From contig CADCVT010000252.1 of NCBI GenBank assembly GCA_902806215.1, forward strand, positions 1 to 6,915: 6,915 bases of DNA, given 5' to 3'. Positions 1 through 6,208 of the stretch are shown piece after piece. The stretch comes from an uncultured Solirubrobacteraceae bacterium. GTDB taxonomy: Bacteria; Actinomycetota; Thermoleophilia; Solirubrobacterales; Solirubrobacteraceae. The notes beneath the pieces are model-generated. The model was not told the origin of the DNA, made no database searches, and was given only the letters and a program-made list of their open reading frames with translations. Both the position numbers and the translations under genes were made by a program. Within the stretch, counting starts at the first letter, position 1; each line of letters begins with the position of its first letter.

Positions 1-810
1 CTCGGCTACGAGATCATGCGGATCGACCCGCACCAGCGGTGGAACCCCGTCTATCTCGCGCAGCCGTTCTACAACCTGGTGCTGGCGGCGTTCTTCGAGT
101 GGGGCGTCGCGTTCCACGACCTCGACCTCGAGGCGCTCCGCAAGGGAGAGAAGTCCAAGGAGGAGCTCCTCCGCCAGCTCAAGGGCATGGGCGGCAAGGC
201 GGCGACGCAGGTCGCCAAGGACTACGTCGCGTACCCGCTGCTCTCGGCGCCGCTCGGCAAGGACGGCGTCAAGGCCACGCTGAAGGCGAACTTCACGGCG
301 AACATCATCCGCAACGTCTGGGCCTACGCGATCATCTTCTGCGGCCACTTCCCCGACCAGACGTACACCTTCAGCCAGAAGGAGGTCGAGGACGAGTCGC
401 GCGGCGGGTTCTACGTCCGCCAGCTCCTCGGCGCGGCGAACATCGAGGGCAGCCCGATGTTCCACGTCATCAGCGGCAACCTCGGCTACCAGGTCGAGCA
501 CCACCTCTACCCCGACATGCCGAGCACGCGGTACGCCGAGATCGCCCCGCGCGTGAAGGACATCTGCGAGCGCTACGGCCTGCCGTACAACACGGGCCCG
601 TTCCTCAAGCAGCTCGGGATGGTCCAGCGCACGATCCTGCGCCTCGCGTTCCCGGGCGGCAAGCCGCGCCCGAAGCCCGGCCCGTACAAGCCGGACGACG
701 GCGAGGCGCCGACGGAGCGCAAGCGCAACCTGTTCCAGCGTCGCAAGGACGGCGGCTCGGGTCCCGAGCAGAGCTCCGACGGCGTCCGCGTGTCGATGCC
801 GCAGAGCTGA
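1..810 (+). CDS. Membrane fatty-acid desaturase, C-terminal part (5' truncated by window)
   Basis: This is a di-iron membrane fatty-acid desaturase of the acyl-lipid/acyl-CoA (linoleoyl-CoA desaturase-like) family, which introduces a double bond into a membrane or CoA-linked acyl chain. The frame is open from base 1, so the ATG at 16 is probably internal. 269 residues are visible. The third histidine box is QVEHH at window residues 164-168, within the hallmark sequence GYQVEHHLYPDMPS. A membrane-type segment around residues 98-115 ends in CGHFPD, also typical of the family, and another hydrophobic stretch lies at about 17-38. The first two His boxes must lie upstream of the window. The last 55 or so residues form a Pro/Lys/Arg-rich, probably disordered cytoplasmic tail. 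Electrons would come from a ferredoxin or flavoprotein not encoded here. The family call is firm; substrate and double-bond position cannot be read from the sequence. Confidence 0.93.
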   Translation, partial: LGYEIMRIDPHQRWNPVYLAQPFYNLVLAAFFEWGVAFHDLDLEALRKGEKSKEELLRQLKGMGGKAATQVAKDYVAYPLLSAPLGKDGVKATLKANFTANIIRNVWAYAIIFCGHFPDQTYTFSQKEVEDESRGGFYVRQLLGAANIEGSPMFHVISGNLGYQVEHHLYPDMPSTRYAEIAPRVKDICERYGLPYNTGPFLKQLGMVQRTILRLAFPGGKPRPKPGPYKPDDGEAPTERKRNLFQRRKDGGSGPEQSSDGVRVSMPQS

Positions 811-826
811 GCGCGTACCGGCGCTC
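809..826 (+). terminator. Weak hairpin after the desaturase gene
   Basis: GAGCGC at 809-814 pairs with GCGCTC at 821-826 around a 6-nt loop, overlapping the TGA stop. An alternative pairing, CAGAGC 802-807 with GCTCTG 823-828, competes with it. No T-run follows. It could be a weak terminator or merely chance pairing in GC-rich DNA. Confidence 0.22.
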
Positions 827-844
827 TGAGCGGCGCGGCGGTGG

Positions 845-857
845 TCTAATCAAGCGG
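845..857 (+). promoter_or_regulatory. Probable -10 element of a leaderless promoter for the secreted hydrolase
   Basis: TCTAAT (845-850) matches TATAAT at 5 of 6 positions and is followed by a 7-nt spacer, CAAGCGG, directly before the GTG at 858. No purine-rich ribosome-binding site is visible. This spacing is what a leaderless transcript starting at the first base of the start codon would need. A closely similar arrangement precedes the gene at 3322. No convincing -35 is visible. Confidence 0.5.
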
Positions 858-3311
858 GTGTCCCGCCTCCTCTGCCTCGCCCTGCTCGCACTCGCCGTCC
901 TCGCCCCCGCCGCCCAGGCCGCGGGGGAGCAGTACGCCCTCGTCAACGGCTGCTGGTCGCTGAAGGTCAAGGCCACCGGCGGGGTCGTCGGCAAGGACGG
1001 CTCGGGCTACAAGGCCGGCGCGCCCGCGGAGGCGTTCCGGATGCAGGCGACCGACCTCGGCAAGTACCTCCTCTATGGGCGTGCGCGCGACTTCCTGACC
1101 GACGGCGGGAGCGACACGGTCACCGTGGCGGCGAAGGCGTCGGAGGCGGCGATCTGGCGGGTCGAGCCGGCCGACGGTCAGACGTTCCGGCTCTCGTCGC
1201 CGTCGTCGGGCAGGCTGCTGGCGGCCGGGCCCGACGGGACGCTGAGGATCGTCGATGCGAACAGCGCCGGCGACGCCGCGCTCTTCTCGTTCGAGAGGGC
1301 CGACGGGTGCCCGCAGTATCCCGAGGTCGAGGTCAACGTGAGCGGCGAGCCGATGCGCGGCGCGACGGCGTTCGGCGAGGTCCGGGGCACGATCGACGCG
1401 CACATGCACCACATGGCCTACGAGTTCATCGGGGGGCGCGTGCACTGCGGCAAGCCGTGGGACCAGCTCGGGGTGGAGTTCGCGCTCGTCGACTGCCCCG
1501 ACCACCAGGCGCAGGTCCAGCCGGTGGACACCGCGCTCGGCGGTGAGCCGGCCCACGACCCGACCGGCTGGCCGACGTTCAAGGACTGGCCCGACGACAA
1601 GTCCCTGACGCACGAGACCTCGTACCACCGCTGGGTCGAGCGAGCGTGGCGCGGCGGCCTGCGCGTGTTCGTGAACCTCCTCGTCGACAACGAGGTGCTG
1701 TGCGAGGTCTATCCGCTCAAGAAGAACCCGTGCAATGAGATGAACACGGTCCGGCTCGAGGCGCAGCGCATGCGCGAGTTCGCCGACTACGTCGACGCGC
1801 AGTACGGCGGGCCGGGCAAGGGGTGGTACCGGATCGTCACGTCGCCGGCCGAGGCGCGCAGGGTCATCAACGACGGCAAGCTCGCCGTCGTCATGGGGAT
1901 CGAGATCTCCAAGCTCTTCGACTGCGGCGTCGTCAACGACCGGCCGCAGTGCGACCGCGCGCAGATCGACAAGCAGCTCGACGAGGTCCACAGGCTCGGC
2001 GTGCGCGACCTCGAGCTCGTCAACAAGTTCGACAACGCGCTCGGCGGCGTCGCCGGCGACACGGGCCAGACCGGCGTCGTCACGAACACCGGCAACAAGC
2101 AGGACACCGGTCAGTACTGGCAGATGGGCACGTGCCAGGGCGACCCGATGGAGCAGGACCGCGAGCAGCTGACCCCGGCGGGCGACGACTCGCGCGACCA
2201 GCTCATCGCGAACTTCTCCCGGTTCCTCCCGCCCGGGCAGGCGCCGATCTATCCCAAGCCGCCGCACTGCAACCAGCGCGGGCTCTCGGACCTCGGCGAG
2301 TACCTGATCCGCCGCATGATGGCCAAGGGCATGATCATCGACCCCGACCACCTCTCGGTCTCCGCGCGCGACGAGGTGCTCGCGATCGTCGAGGCCGCGC
2401 GCTACTCGGGCATCGTCTCCTCGCACACGTGGAGCACGCCCGCCGCCGAGCAGCGCATCCTCAAGACCGGCGGCTTCATCACGCCGTACGCGGGCAACTC
2501 GACGAAGTTCGTCAAGGAGTGGGAGCGCGTGCGCAAGGGACGCGACCCGCGCTTCTACTGGGGCTTCGGCTACGGCGCGGACATGAACGGCTTCGGAGCG
2601 CAGGGCGGCCCGCGCGGCGCCGACGTCCCCAACCCGGTCGTGTATCCGTTCCGGTCGCCGATCGATCCCGGCGTCACGGTCGACAAGCAGAAGAGCGGCG
2701 AGAAGGTCTACGACATCAACGTCCACGGCGTCGATCACTACGGCCTGTATCCCGACTGGCTGGAGGACCTGCGCAAGCTCGCGGGCCAGGAGATCGTCGA
2801 GGACATGGCGCGCGGGGCCGAGGCGTACCTGCAGATGTGGGAGCGCGCCGACGGCGTGCCGGCCAACCGCTGTGTGCCGGCGCGGACGCGGTTCACGAAG
2901 GACGGCCTCGGCAGGCTGCGCCTCGGCGCGAAGGCCGACGACGTGCTGCGGCGCGCCGGGCAGCCGAACAGCCGGCCCGGTCGTGGCTGGACCTACTGCG
3001 TGCAGGGCCCGCGCGACGCTCGCCGCGCCGGGCTGGTCAAGCCGGTGTTCACGCAGGAGGGCGTGCTCGCGCTGGTCGCCTCGACCGGTCCGGAGCACTC
3101 CGCCGCCCGGACCGCGGCACGCGTGCGCGCCTCGAAGCTCCGGGGCACGCGCGCCTTCGGCAAGGGGCTGCGGGTCCGCCGCGCGGGCGGCGGGCGCACC
3201 TACGTGTACGGCGTCAAGCGGGGCCGCGTGCAGTTCGTCGCGGTCGCGACCCGGACGGCCGCGAAGGACCGCAGGACGCTGCGCCGGTACCTCCGGGTCG
3301 CGGGGTTCTAG
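858..3311 (+). CDS. Secreted M19-like (amidohydrolase superfamily) metallohydrolase, multidomain
   Basis: This is a predicted exported hydrolase of 817 residues. Residues 1-24 look like a signal peptide: a hydrophobic core followed by AQAA. Residues 25-165 form a beta-rich domain with repeats such as WRVEPADGQTFRLSS, possibly a beta-trefoil. The catalytic region, about 175-660, has motifs in the order of M19 renal-dipeptidase-type enzymes: DAHMHH (H182, H184), VMGIEIS (E349, the expected bridging Glu), NQRGLSDLGEYL, then IDPDHLS (H498), SSHTWS (H523) and YGADMNG (D575). True M19 enzymes have HxD at the first motif; here it is HxH. The mature chain has 12 cysteines, an even number compatible with disulfides outside the cell. 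Residues 672-817 form a separate basic module. The open frame runs much further upstream, but that part lies over the desaturase; the GTG at 858 gives a clean signal peptide and sits at the right distance from a -10. It may cleave a dipeptide or another amide, but the substrate is unknown. Confidence 0.8.
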   Translation: MSRLLCLALLALAVLAPAAQAAGEQYALVNGCWSLKVKATGGVVGKDGSGYKAGAPAEAFRMQATDLGKYLLYGRARDFLTDGGSDTVTVAAKASEAAIWRVEPADGQTFRLSSPSSGRLLAAGPDGTLRIVDANSAGDAALFSFERADGCPQYPEVEVNVSGEPMRGATAFGEVRGTIDAHMHHMAYEFIGGRVHCGKPWDQLGVEFALVDCPDHQAQVQPVDTALGGEPAHDPTGWPTFKDWPDDKSLTHETSYHRWVERAWRGGLRVFVNLLVDNEVLCEVYPLKKNPCNEMNTVRLEAQRMREFADYVDAQYGGPGKGWYRIVTSPAEARRVINDGKLAVVMGIEISKLFDCGVVNDRPQCDRAQIDKQLDEVHRLGVRDLELVNKFDNALGGVAGDTGQTGVVTNTGNKQDTGQYWQMGTCQGDPMEQDREQLTPAGDDSRDQLIANFSRFLPPGQAPIYPKPPHCNQRGLSDLGEYLIRRMMAKGMIIDPDHLSVSARDEVLAIVEAARYSGIVSSHTWSTPAAEQRILKTGGFITPYAGNSTKFVKEWERVRKGRDPRFYWGFGYGADMNGFGAQGGPRGADVPNPVVYPFRSPIDPGVTVDKQKSGEKVYDINVHGVDHYGLYPDWLEDLRKLAGQEIVEDMARGAEAYLQMWERADGVPANRCVPARTRFTKDGLGRLRLGAKADDVLRRAGQPNSRPGRGWTYCVQGPRDARRAGLVKPVFTQEGVLALVASTGPEHSAARTAARVRASKLRGTRAFGKGLRVRRAGGGRTYVYGVKRGRVQFVAVATRTAAKDRRTLRRYLRVAGF

Positions 3312-3321
3312 GCTCAAGGGC
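3309..3321 (+). promoter_or_regulatory. Probable -10 element of a leaderless promoter; its first three bases are the upstream stop codon
   Basis: TAGGCT (3309-3314) fits the TANNNT pattern and is followed by the 7-nt spacer CAAGGGC, then ATG at 3322. The TAG is also the stop codon of the secreted hydrolase. The spacer resembles the one before the GTG at 858 (CAAGCGG). This supports 3322 as the start and suggests the downstream gene can be transcribed on its own despite the 10-nt gap. Confidence 0.55.
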
Positions 3322-3963
3322 ATGTCCTCCGAAACCCCGTCCACGCGCAGCGTCCGGATCTCTGACGACGAGCGGGGCGGATGGTCCTCGGATCGCCCCC
3401 GCGAGGGCGGACGGCCGCCGCGGCCCGTGGACGTCTCCACGCGCTGCCGCGTCCTCAAGCCGTCGGACCGCATGCGCTACACGCCCGGGAGCCTCGTCGT
3501 GGTCGTCTCGGCCTCGGCCGAGGAGCGCGATCGCTTCACCGGGCGCGTGTTCGAGGAGAAGGGCGCCGTGTTCTCGCTCGACAAGGTCAAAGGCCTGCTG
3601 GCCGGCCGCGTCACCGGCGACGAGCTGCACACGAAGGCCGAGCAGCTGCTCGAGGCCGCGGTCCGCAAGCGCCTGGAGGCCGGCGAGTCGGTCGTGCTCG
3701 GCGCCGACGGCCTGAACGCCGAGGAGCGCGACCGCTTCGTCCGGATGGCGCACGCGCTGCGCCGCCCGCGGCACCTGATCCTCGTCGAGGTCCCGCGCGA
3801 CCGCGTCTCCGAGGAGGACCTCGTGCCGCTCAACGAGATGCGCAAGGCGCTCGACGACGGGGACGCCGGGCAGGAGGGCTTCCAGACGGCGCTGCGCCTC
3901 GGCGGCGGGACCGTCGCCGAGCTCAAGCGGATCGTCTTCCGCCCGCCGCCCCAGGAGGACTGA
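3322..3963 (+). CDS. Degenerate P-loop kinase-like protein (probable pseudokinase, AAA_33 / polynucleotide-kinase type)
   Basis: A 213-residue protein, probably cytoplasmic: I see no signal peptide or membrane segment. Residues 1-55 are polar, Arg/Asp/Pro-rich and probably disordered. From residue 56 the pattern follows AAA_33 polynucleotide-kinase-like domains: GSLVVVV (first strand), then F-SLD-KVKGLLAG (where active members have SSDALR), a helical stretch ending RLEAGESVV, LNAEERDRFVRMAHALRRP, and the strand HLILVEVP. The catalytic motifs are missing, however. Where GxxGSGKST should stand there is SASAEERDRF (63-72), with no glycine loop, Lys or Thr, and the DxTN-type motif is replaced by GADG (127-130). 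The domain should therefore not bind or hydrolyse nucleotide in the usual way. It may be a scaffold, a regulator or an RNA/nucleotide sensor. The start is chosen from the -10 spacing; Met at 3475 is an alternative that would drop the disordered region. The fold assignment rests on remembered family patterns. Confidence 0.72.
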   Translation: MSSETPSTRSVRISDDERGGWSSDRPREGGRPPRPVDVSTRCRVLKPSDRMRYTPGSLVVVVSASAEERDRFTGRVFEEKGAVFSLDKVKGLLAGRVTGDELHTKAEQLLEAAVRKRLEAGESVVLGADGLNAEERDRFVRMAHALRRPRHLILVEVPRDRVSEEDLVPLNEMRKALDDGDAGQEGFQTALRLGGGTVAELKRIVFRPPPQED

Positions 3964-3968
3964 CCGCC

Positions 3969-3998
3969 AAGGGGGGTCAGACCCCCTTACGCGGTTTT
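3969..3998 (+). terminator. Palindromic hairpin after the pseudokinase gene, terminator or REP-like element
   Basis: AAGGGGG and CCCCCTT (within 3969-3988) form a strong stem around a short GTCAGA-containing centre with one extra G. It starts 5 nt after the stop codon. A short TTTT run lies at 3995-3998, after an interrupting ACGCGG, so it is not a textbook intrinsic terminator. The core GGGGTCAGACCCC resembles a palindrome I remember as recurrent between genes in many bacteria, sometimes linked to REP-type transposases; that link is recollection, not something seen here. Confidence 0.5.
3975..3992 (+). repeat. Direct repeat, copy 1 (GGTCAGACCCCCTTACGC)
   Basis: This 18-nt stretch matches 4040-4057 at 16 of 18 positions, with an offset of 65 nt. 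It overlaps the right half of the palindrome after the pseudokinase gene. Confidence 0.6.
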
Positions 3999-4026
3999 GC
4001 AGCGCTTTCGGCCGTGTCGTCGACGT

Positions 4027-4057
4027 TTGACGTAGAAGCGGTCAGTGCCCCTTACGC
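4027..4057 (+). promoter_or_regulatory. Possible promoter region for the secreted PPC-like protein gene
   Basis: TTGACG (4027-4032) matches the -35 consensus at 5 of 6 positions in the least GC-rich part of the window. No good -10 follows at 16-18 nt; the nearest candidates, CTTACG or TTACGC around 4051-4057, are poor. The region also contains the second copy of the direct repeat, so an operator role is possible. The 126-base gap 3964-4089 holds nothing else I can recognise. Confidence 0.25.
4040..4057 (+). repeat. Direct repeat, copy 2 (GGTCAGTGCCCCTTACGC)
   Basis: A degenerate second copy of 3975-3992. Together with its left flank it keeps a weakened version of the same inverted symmetry: AAGCGG at 4036-4041 opposite CCCCTT at 4048-4053, with one mismatch. 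Confidence 0.55.
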
Positions 4058-4089
4058 AAGTACCGGCGGTGCGGTGCGTTCGTGCTCGC

Positions 4090-5022
4090 ATGACCTTCCG
4101 CACACTGCTCGCGGCCGGCGCCGCGGCGCTTGCCGTCGCCGCCGTTCCGGCCGTCGCGGCCGACCCCGACTCCGGCGAGGTCTCGCCGTCGAAGACCACC
4201 GCCAAGTGGACCGGCACGATCGTCGAGCCGACCGGCGGCTTCGAGATCGCCGCCGTGGAGGCCGGCGGCACGCAGGGTGCGTGCGAGGCGCCGTCCTGCG
4301 ACACCTTCGCGCTGAAGGTCGCGGCCGGCGGGACCCGCCTCGACGTGAAGGTCGGCGGCTCGGAGGACGAGATCTTCAGCATCTCGTTCGAGGTCGAGGA
4401 CCCTGACGGCAACGTGAAGGTCTTCTCCGGTGACGCCGTGCCCGAGCGCGAGGCCTCGTTCGACTCGCCCAAGGCCGGCGACTGGACCGTGCGCGTGTTC
4501 GGGACGCCGCAGCTCGAGCAGTTCACCTACGAGGGGACGGCGACGCTCGTCGCGGCCGCGGCGACCGCCCCGCCCGGTGGCGGCGGCACGAATCCGCCGC
4601 CGACCCAGCCCCCGGCTCCGCCCTCCGGCGGCGGCCCGGCGCCCGCTCCTGCGCCCGCACCCGCACCCGCACCTGCTCCCGCGCCCGCTCCTGCCGCCAA
4701 CGCGGGACCGCTCGCGAAGCTCACCGTCGGCGCACCCCGCCGGGCCGATCGCTCGGCGCGCCGGCTGCGCAAGGGCAAGCGCTTCGGCGTCGCCCTGCGC
4801 GCGAGTGCGCCACTGCAGCGCGTCGTCGCGATCCTCGTGCCGGCGAAGAAGCGCACGAGGGTCGTCGCGACCGGGCGCGTGGCGCGGTTGGCGTCGAAGG
4901 GGACGCTGCGGCTGAAGGTCACGAAGGCGATCAAGCGAGGGCGCTACCGCCTCGTCGTCACCGGCTTCGACGCCTCGGGTCGCCGCGTCACCACGCAGCG
5001 CGCGGTCACGCTCAGGCGCTAG
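4090..5022 (+). CDS. Secreted protein: PPC-like beta domain, Pro/Ala linker, basic C-terminal beta module
   Basis: An exported protein of 310 residues with no recognisable enzyme motif. Residues 1-24 form a signal peptide: MTFRTLL, an Ala/Val-rich core, then AVAA before DPDSG. Residues 28-155 resemble a pre-peptidase C-terminal (PPC)-type beta-sandwich, with paired cysteines C65 and C70 in CEAPSCDTF, then VEDPDGNVKVFSG and GDWTVRVFG. Residues about 158-203 are a Gly/Pro linker ending in a run of nine Ala-Pro pairs, likely to span the cell wall. Residues 204-310 form a basic, strand-rich module (LAKLTVGAP...GRYRLVVTGFDASGRRVTT) like those found on many exported proteins of this kind of organism. 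A GTG at 4045 would add 15 residues in front of the signal peptide and is less likely. It probably acts as a surface adhesion, binding or structural protein. Its 3' end overlaps the convergent P450 gene by 11 bp. Confidence 0.8.
   Translation: MTFRTLLAAGAAALAVAAVPAVAADPDSGEVSPSKTTAKWTGTIVEPTGGFEIAAVEAGGTQGACEAPSCDTFALKVAAGGTRLDVKVGGSEDEIFSISFEVEDPDGNVKVFSGDAVPEREASFDSPKAGDWTVRVFGTPQLEQFTYEGTATLVAAAATAPPGGGGTNPPPTQPPAPPSGGGPAPAPAPAPAPAPAPAPAPAANAGPLAKLTVGAPRRADRSARRLRKGKRFGVALRASAPLQRVVAILVPAKKRTRVVATGRVARLASKGTLRLKVTKAIKRGRYRLVVTGFDASGRRVTTQRAVTLRR
4636..4692 (+). repeat. Ala-Pro coding repeat (proline then nine Ala-Pro pairs)
   Basis: Nineteen codons alternate Pro and Ala. The hexanucleotide units vary at third positions (GCGCCC, GCTCCT, GCACCC). 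A 14-nt block, GCGCCCGCTCCTGC, occurs at 4639-4652 and again at 4681-4694, which suggests expansion by slippage or unequal exchange. The protein segment would be a stiff extended linker. Confidence 0.85.
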
Positions 5023-6208
5023 CGCGCCACCGGACGAGGAGGCGCTTCATCCCGTAGAGCCCGAGCGGCGTGTCGTACTCGGGCTCGCCGTCGAGGGCGA
5101 ACCCGGGCATGCGCGGCGCGAGGAACCGCAGGGCCTCGTCGAGCTCTGCCCGCGCGAGGTTCGCGCCGAGGCAGAAGTGCGGCCCGGCCCCGAACGTCAG
5201 CGGCTTGGCCTTTCCGCGCTCGGCCCGGATGTCGAAGGCCTCGGCGCCTGCGTACTCGTCGGGGTCGCGGTTGGCCGTCTGCGCGCAGGCGAACACGAGC
5301 GTCGACGCGGGGAAGACGATGTCGCGGAACGCGACCTCCTCGAGCGTGATCCGCGCGGTGAACGGCGCGATCGGCTCGAAGCGCAGGATCTCCTCGACGG
5401 CTCCGGGCACGAGCTCGGGCTCCTCGGCCAGGAGCGCCCACTGGTCCGGGTGCTCGGCGAACAGCCGCAGGCCGTGCGCGAGCTGCGACTGGGTCGTGTC
5501 GACGCCGCCGACGAGGACCGAGCTGACGACGTCGAGCGTCTCGTCCTCGCTCAGCCCCGCCTCCAGCAGCTCGCCGATGAGGTTCCCCGCCCGCTTGGCG
5601 ATGAGGTCGCGGGCGTAGGCCTGGAAGTCGACCGCGGCGCGCTCGAGCGCGGGGAGGTCGTTCGTCAGCGCCTCGGGGTCGAACTGCCGCTGGATCGTGT
5701 TCGCCCACTCCTGCAGCAGCGGCGCGTCGTCGAGCGGCGCGCCCATGACCGTCGCGATCATCCGCGCCGGGTACGGCTTGGCGAGGTCGGCGACGGCCTC
5801 GCAGCGCCCGGTGCCGGCGAGCGGGGTGAACAGCGCGGCGAGCTGCTCGCGCATCGCCGGGCGGTACGCGTCGGCGGCCTTCGGCGTGAACGCCGGCTGG
5901 ATCAGGCGGCGCAGCCGGCGGTGCTCCTCGCCGCCGCGGTCGAGCAGGTTGCCGGTCATCCGCTCGTACAGCGGACCCGACGTGACGCCGTGGATCTCGA
6001 GCATCGTGCGGCCCGGGAACGTCGCGGCGGGCGTCCGCAGGAAGAACGCGGTCGCCTCGCGGTCGAGGACGAAGAAGCCGAACGGCTCGGCCCGCGCGAC
6101 CCACGACCGCTCGCGCAGCTCCCGCAGCGTGTCGTGGAAGCGTGTGCCGCTGAGTGCCGGGTCGAGGTAGTTCAGCGACGGAAGGTCGAGGTCGGCGACG
6201 GTCGCCAC
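5012..6208 (-). CDS. Cytochrome P450, class I bacterial type
   Basis: A complete, soluble P450 of 398 residues, a usual length for bacterial members. It is a haem-thiolate monooxygenase taking electrons from a ferredoxin and reductase, neither encoded nearby. Visible motifs, in order: EEHRRLRR in the C-helix region (His/Arg to haem propionates), VGGVDTT in the I-helix (D237, T238, T239, oxygen activation), EEILR with E273 and R276 of the ExxR pair, and FGAGPHFCLG with C346 as the haem ligand. All key residues are intact, so it should be active; the substrate cannot be predicted. The GTG start at 6208 lacks a Shine-Dalgarno sequence but has CATGAT six bases upstream, fitting a leaderless transcript. 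The upstream ATG at 6219 is out of frame. The gene runs in the same direction as the broken gene upstream, separated from it by a strong hairpin, so it is probably its own transcription unit. Confidence 0.96.
   Translation of the reverse strand: MATVADLDLPSLNYLDPALSGTRFHDTLRELRERSWVARAEPFGFFVLDREATAFFLRTPAATFPGRTMLEIHGVTSGPLYERMTGNLLDRGGEEHRRLRRLIQPAFTPKAADAYRPAMREQLAALFTPLAGTGRCEAVADLAKPYPARMIATVMGAPLDDAPLLQEWANTIQRQFDPEALTNDLPALERAAVDFQAYARDLIAKRAGNLIGELLEAGLSEDETLDVVSSVLVGGVDTTQSQLAHGLRLFAEHPDQWALLAEEPELVPGAVEEILRFEPIAPFTARITLEEVAFRDIVFPASTLVFACAQTANRDPDEYAGAEAFDIRAERGKAKPLTFGAGPHFCLGANLARAELDEALRFLAPRMPGFALDGEPEYDTPLGLYGMKRLLVRWRASA

Noticed and set aside
16..18. ATG at 16 as the desaturase start
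   Set aside because: The frame is open to base 1 with sensible sequence (LGYEI), and the first two histidine boxes required for activity must lie further upstream.
39..857. 5' extension of the hydrolase frame to 39
   Set aside because: This part overlaps the desaturase and reads as Arg/Pro/Gly-rich shadow sequence; the signal peptide begins at the GTG at 858.
846..3473. 875-codon open frame on the minus strand opposite the secreted hydrolase
   Set aside because: Its translation is low-complexity Arg/Ala/Val/Leu/Asp-rich sequence without motifs. The plus strand encodes a signal peptide and ordered metal-binding motifs over the same bases. Long antisense frames are expected in DNA this GC-rich.
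1823..3715. 630-codon plus-strand frame overlapping the hydrolase and pseudokinase genes
   Set aside because: It is an Arg/Ala/Gly/Pro-rich shadow spanning two real genes in other frames.
4018..4025. CGTCGACG 8-bp perfect palindrome
   Set aside because: Short palindromes of this composition are expected by chance in GC-rich DNA, and no second copy or flanking symmetry was seen.
4045..4089. GTG at 4045 as start of the secreted PPC-like protein
   Set aside because: It would place 15 residues including Arg and Cys ahead of a complete signal peptide beginning at Met 4090, and no -10 element is well spaced before it.
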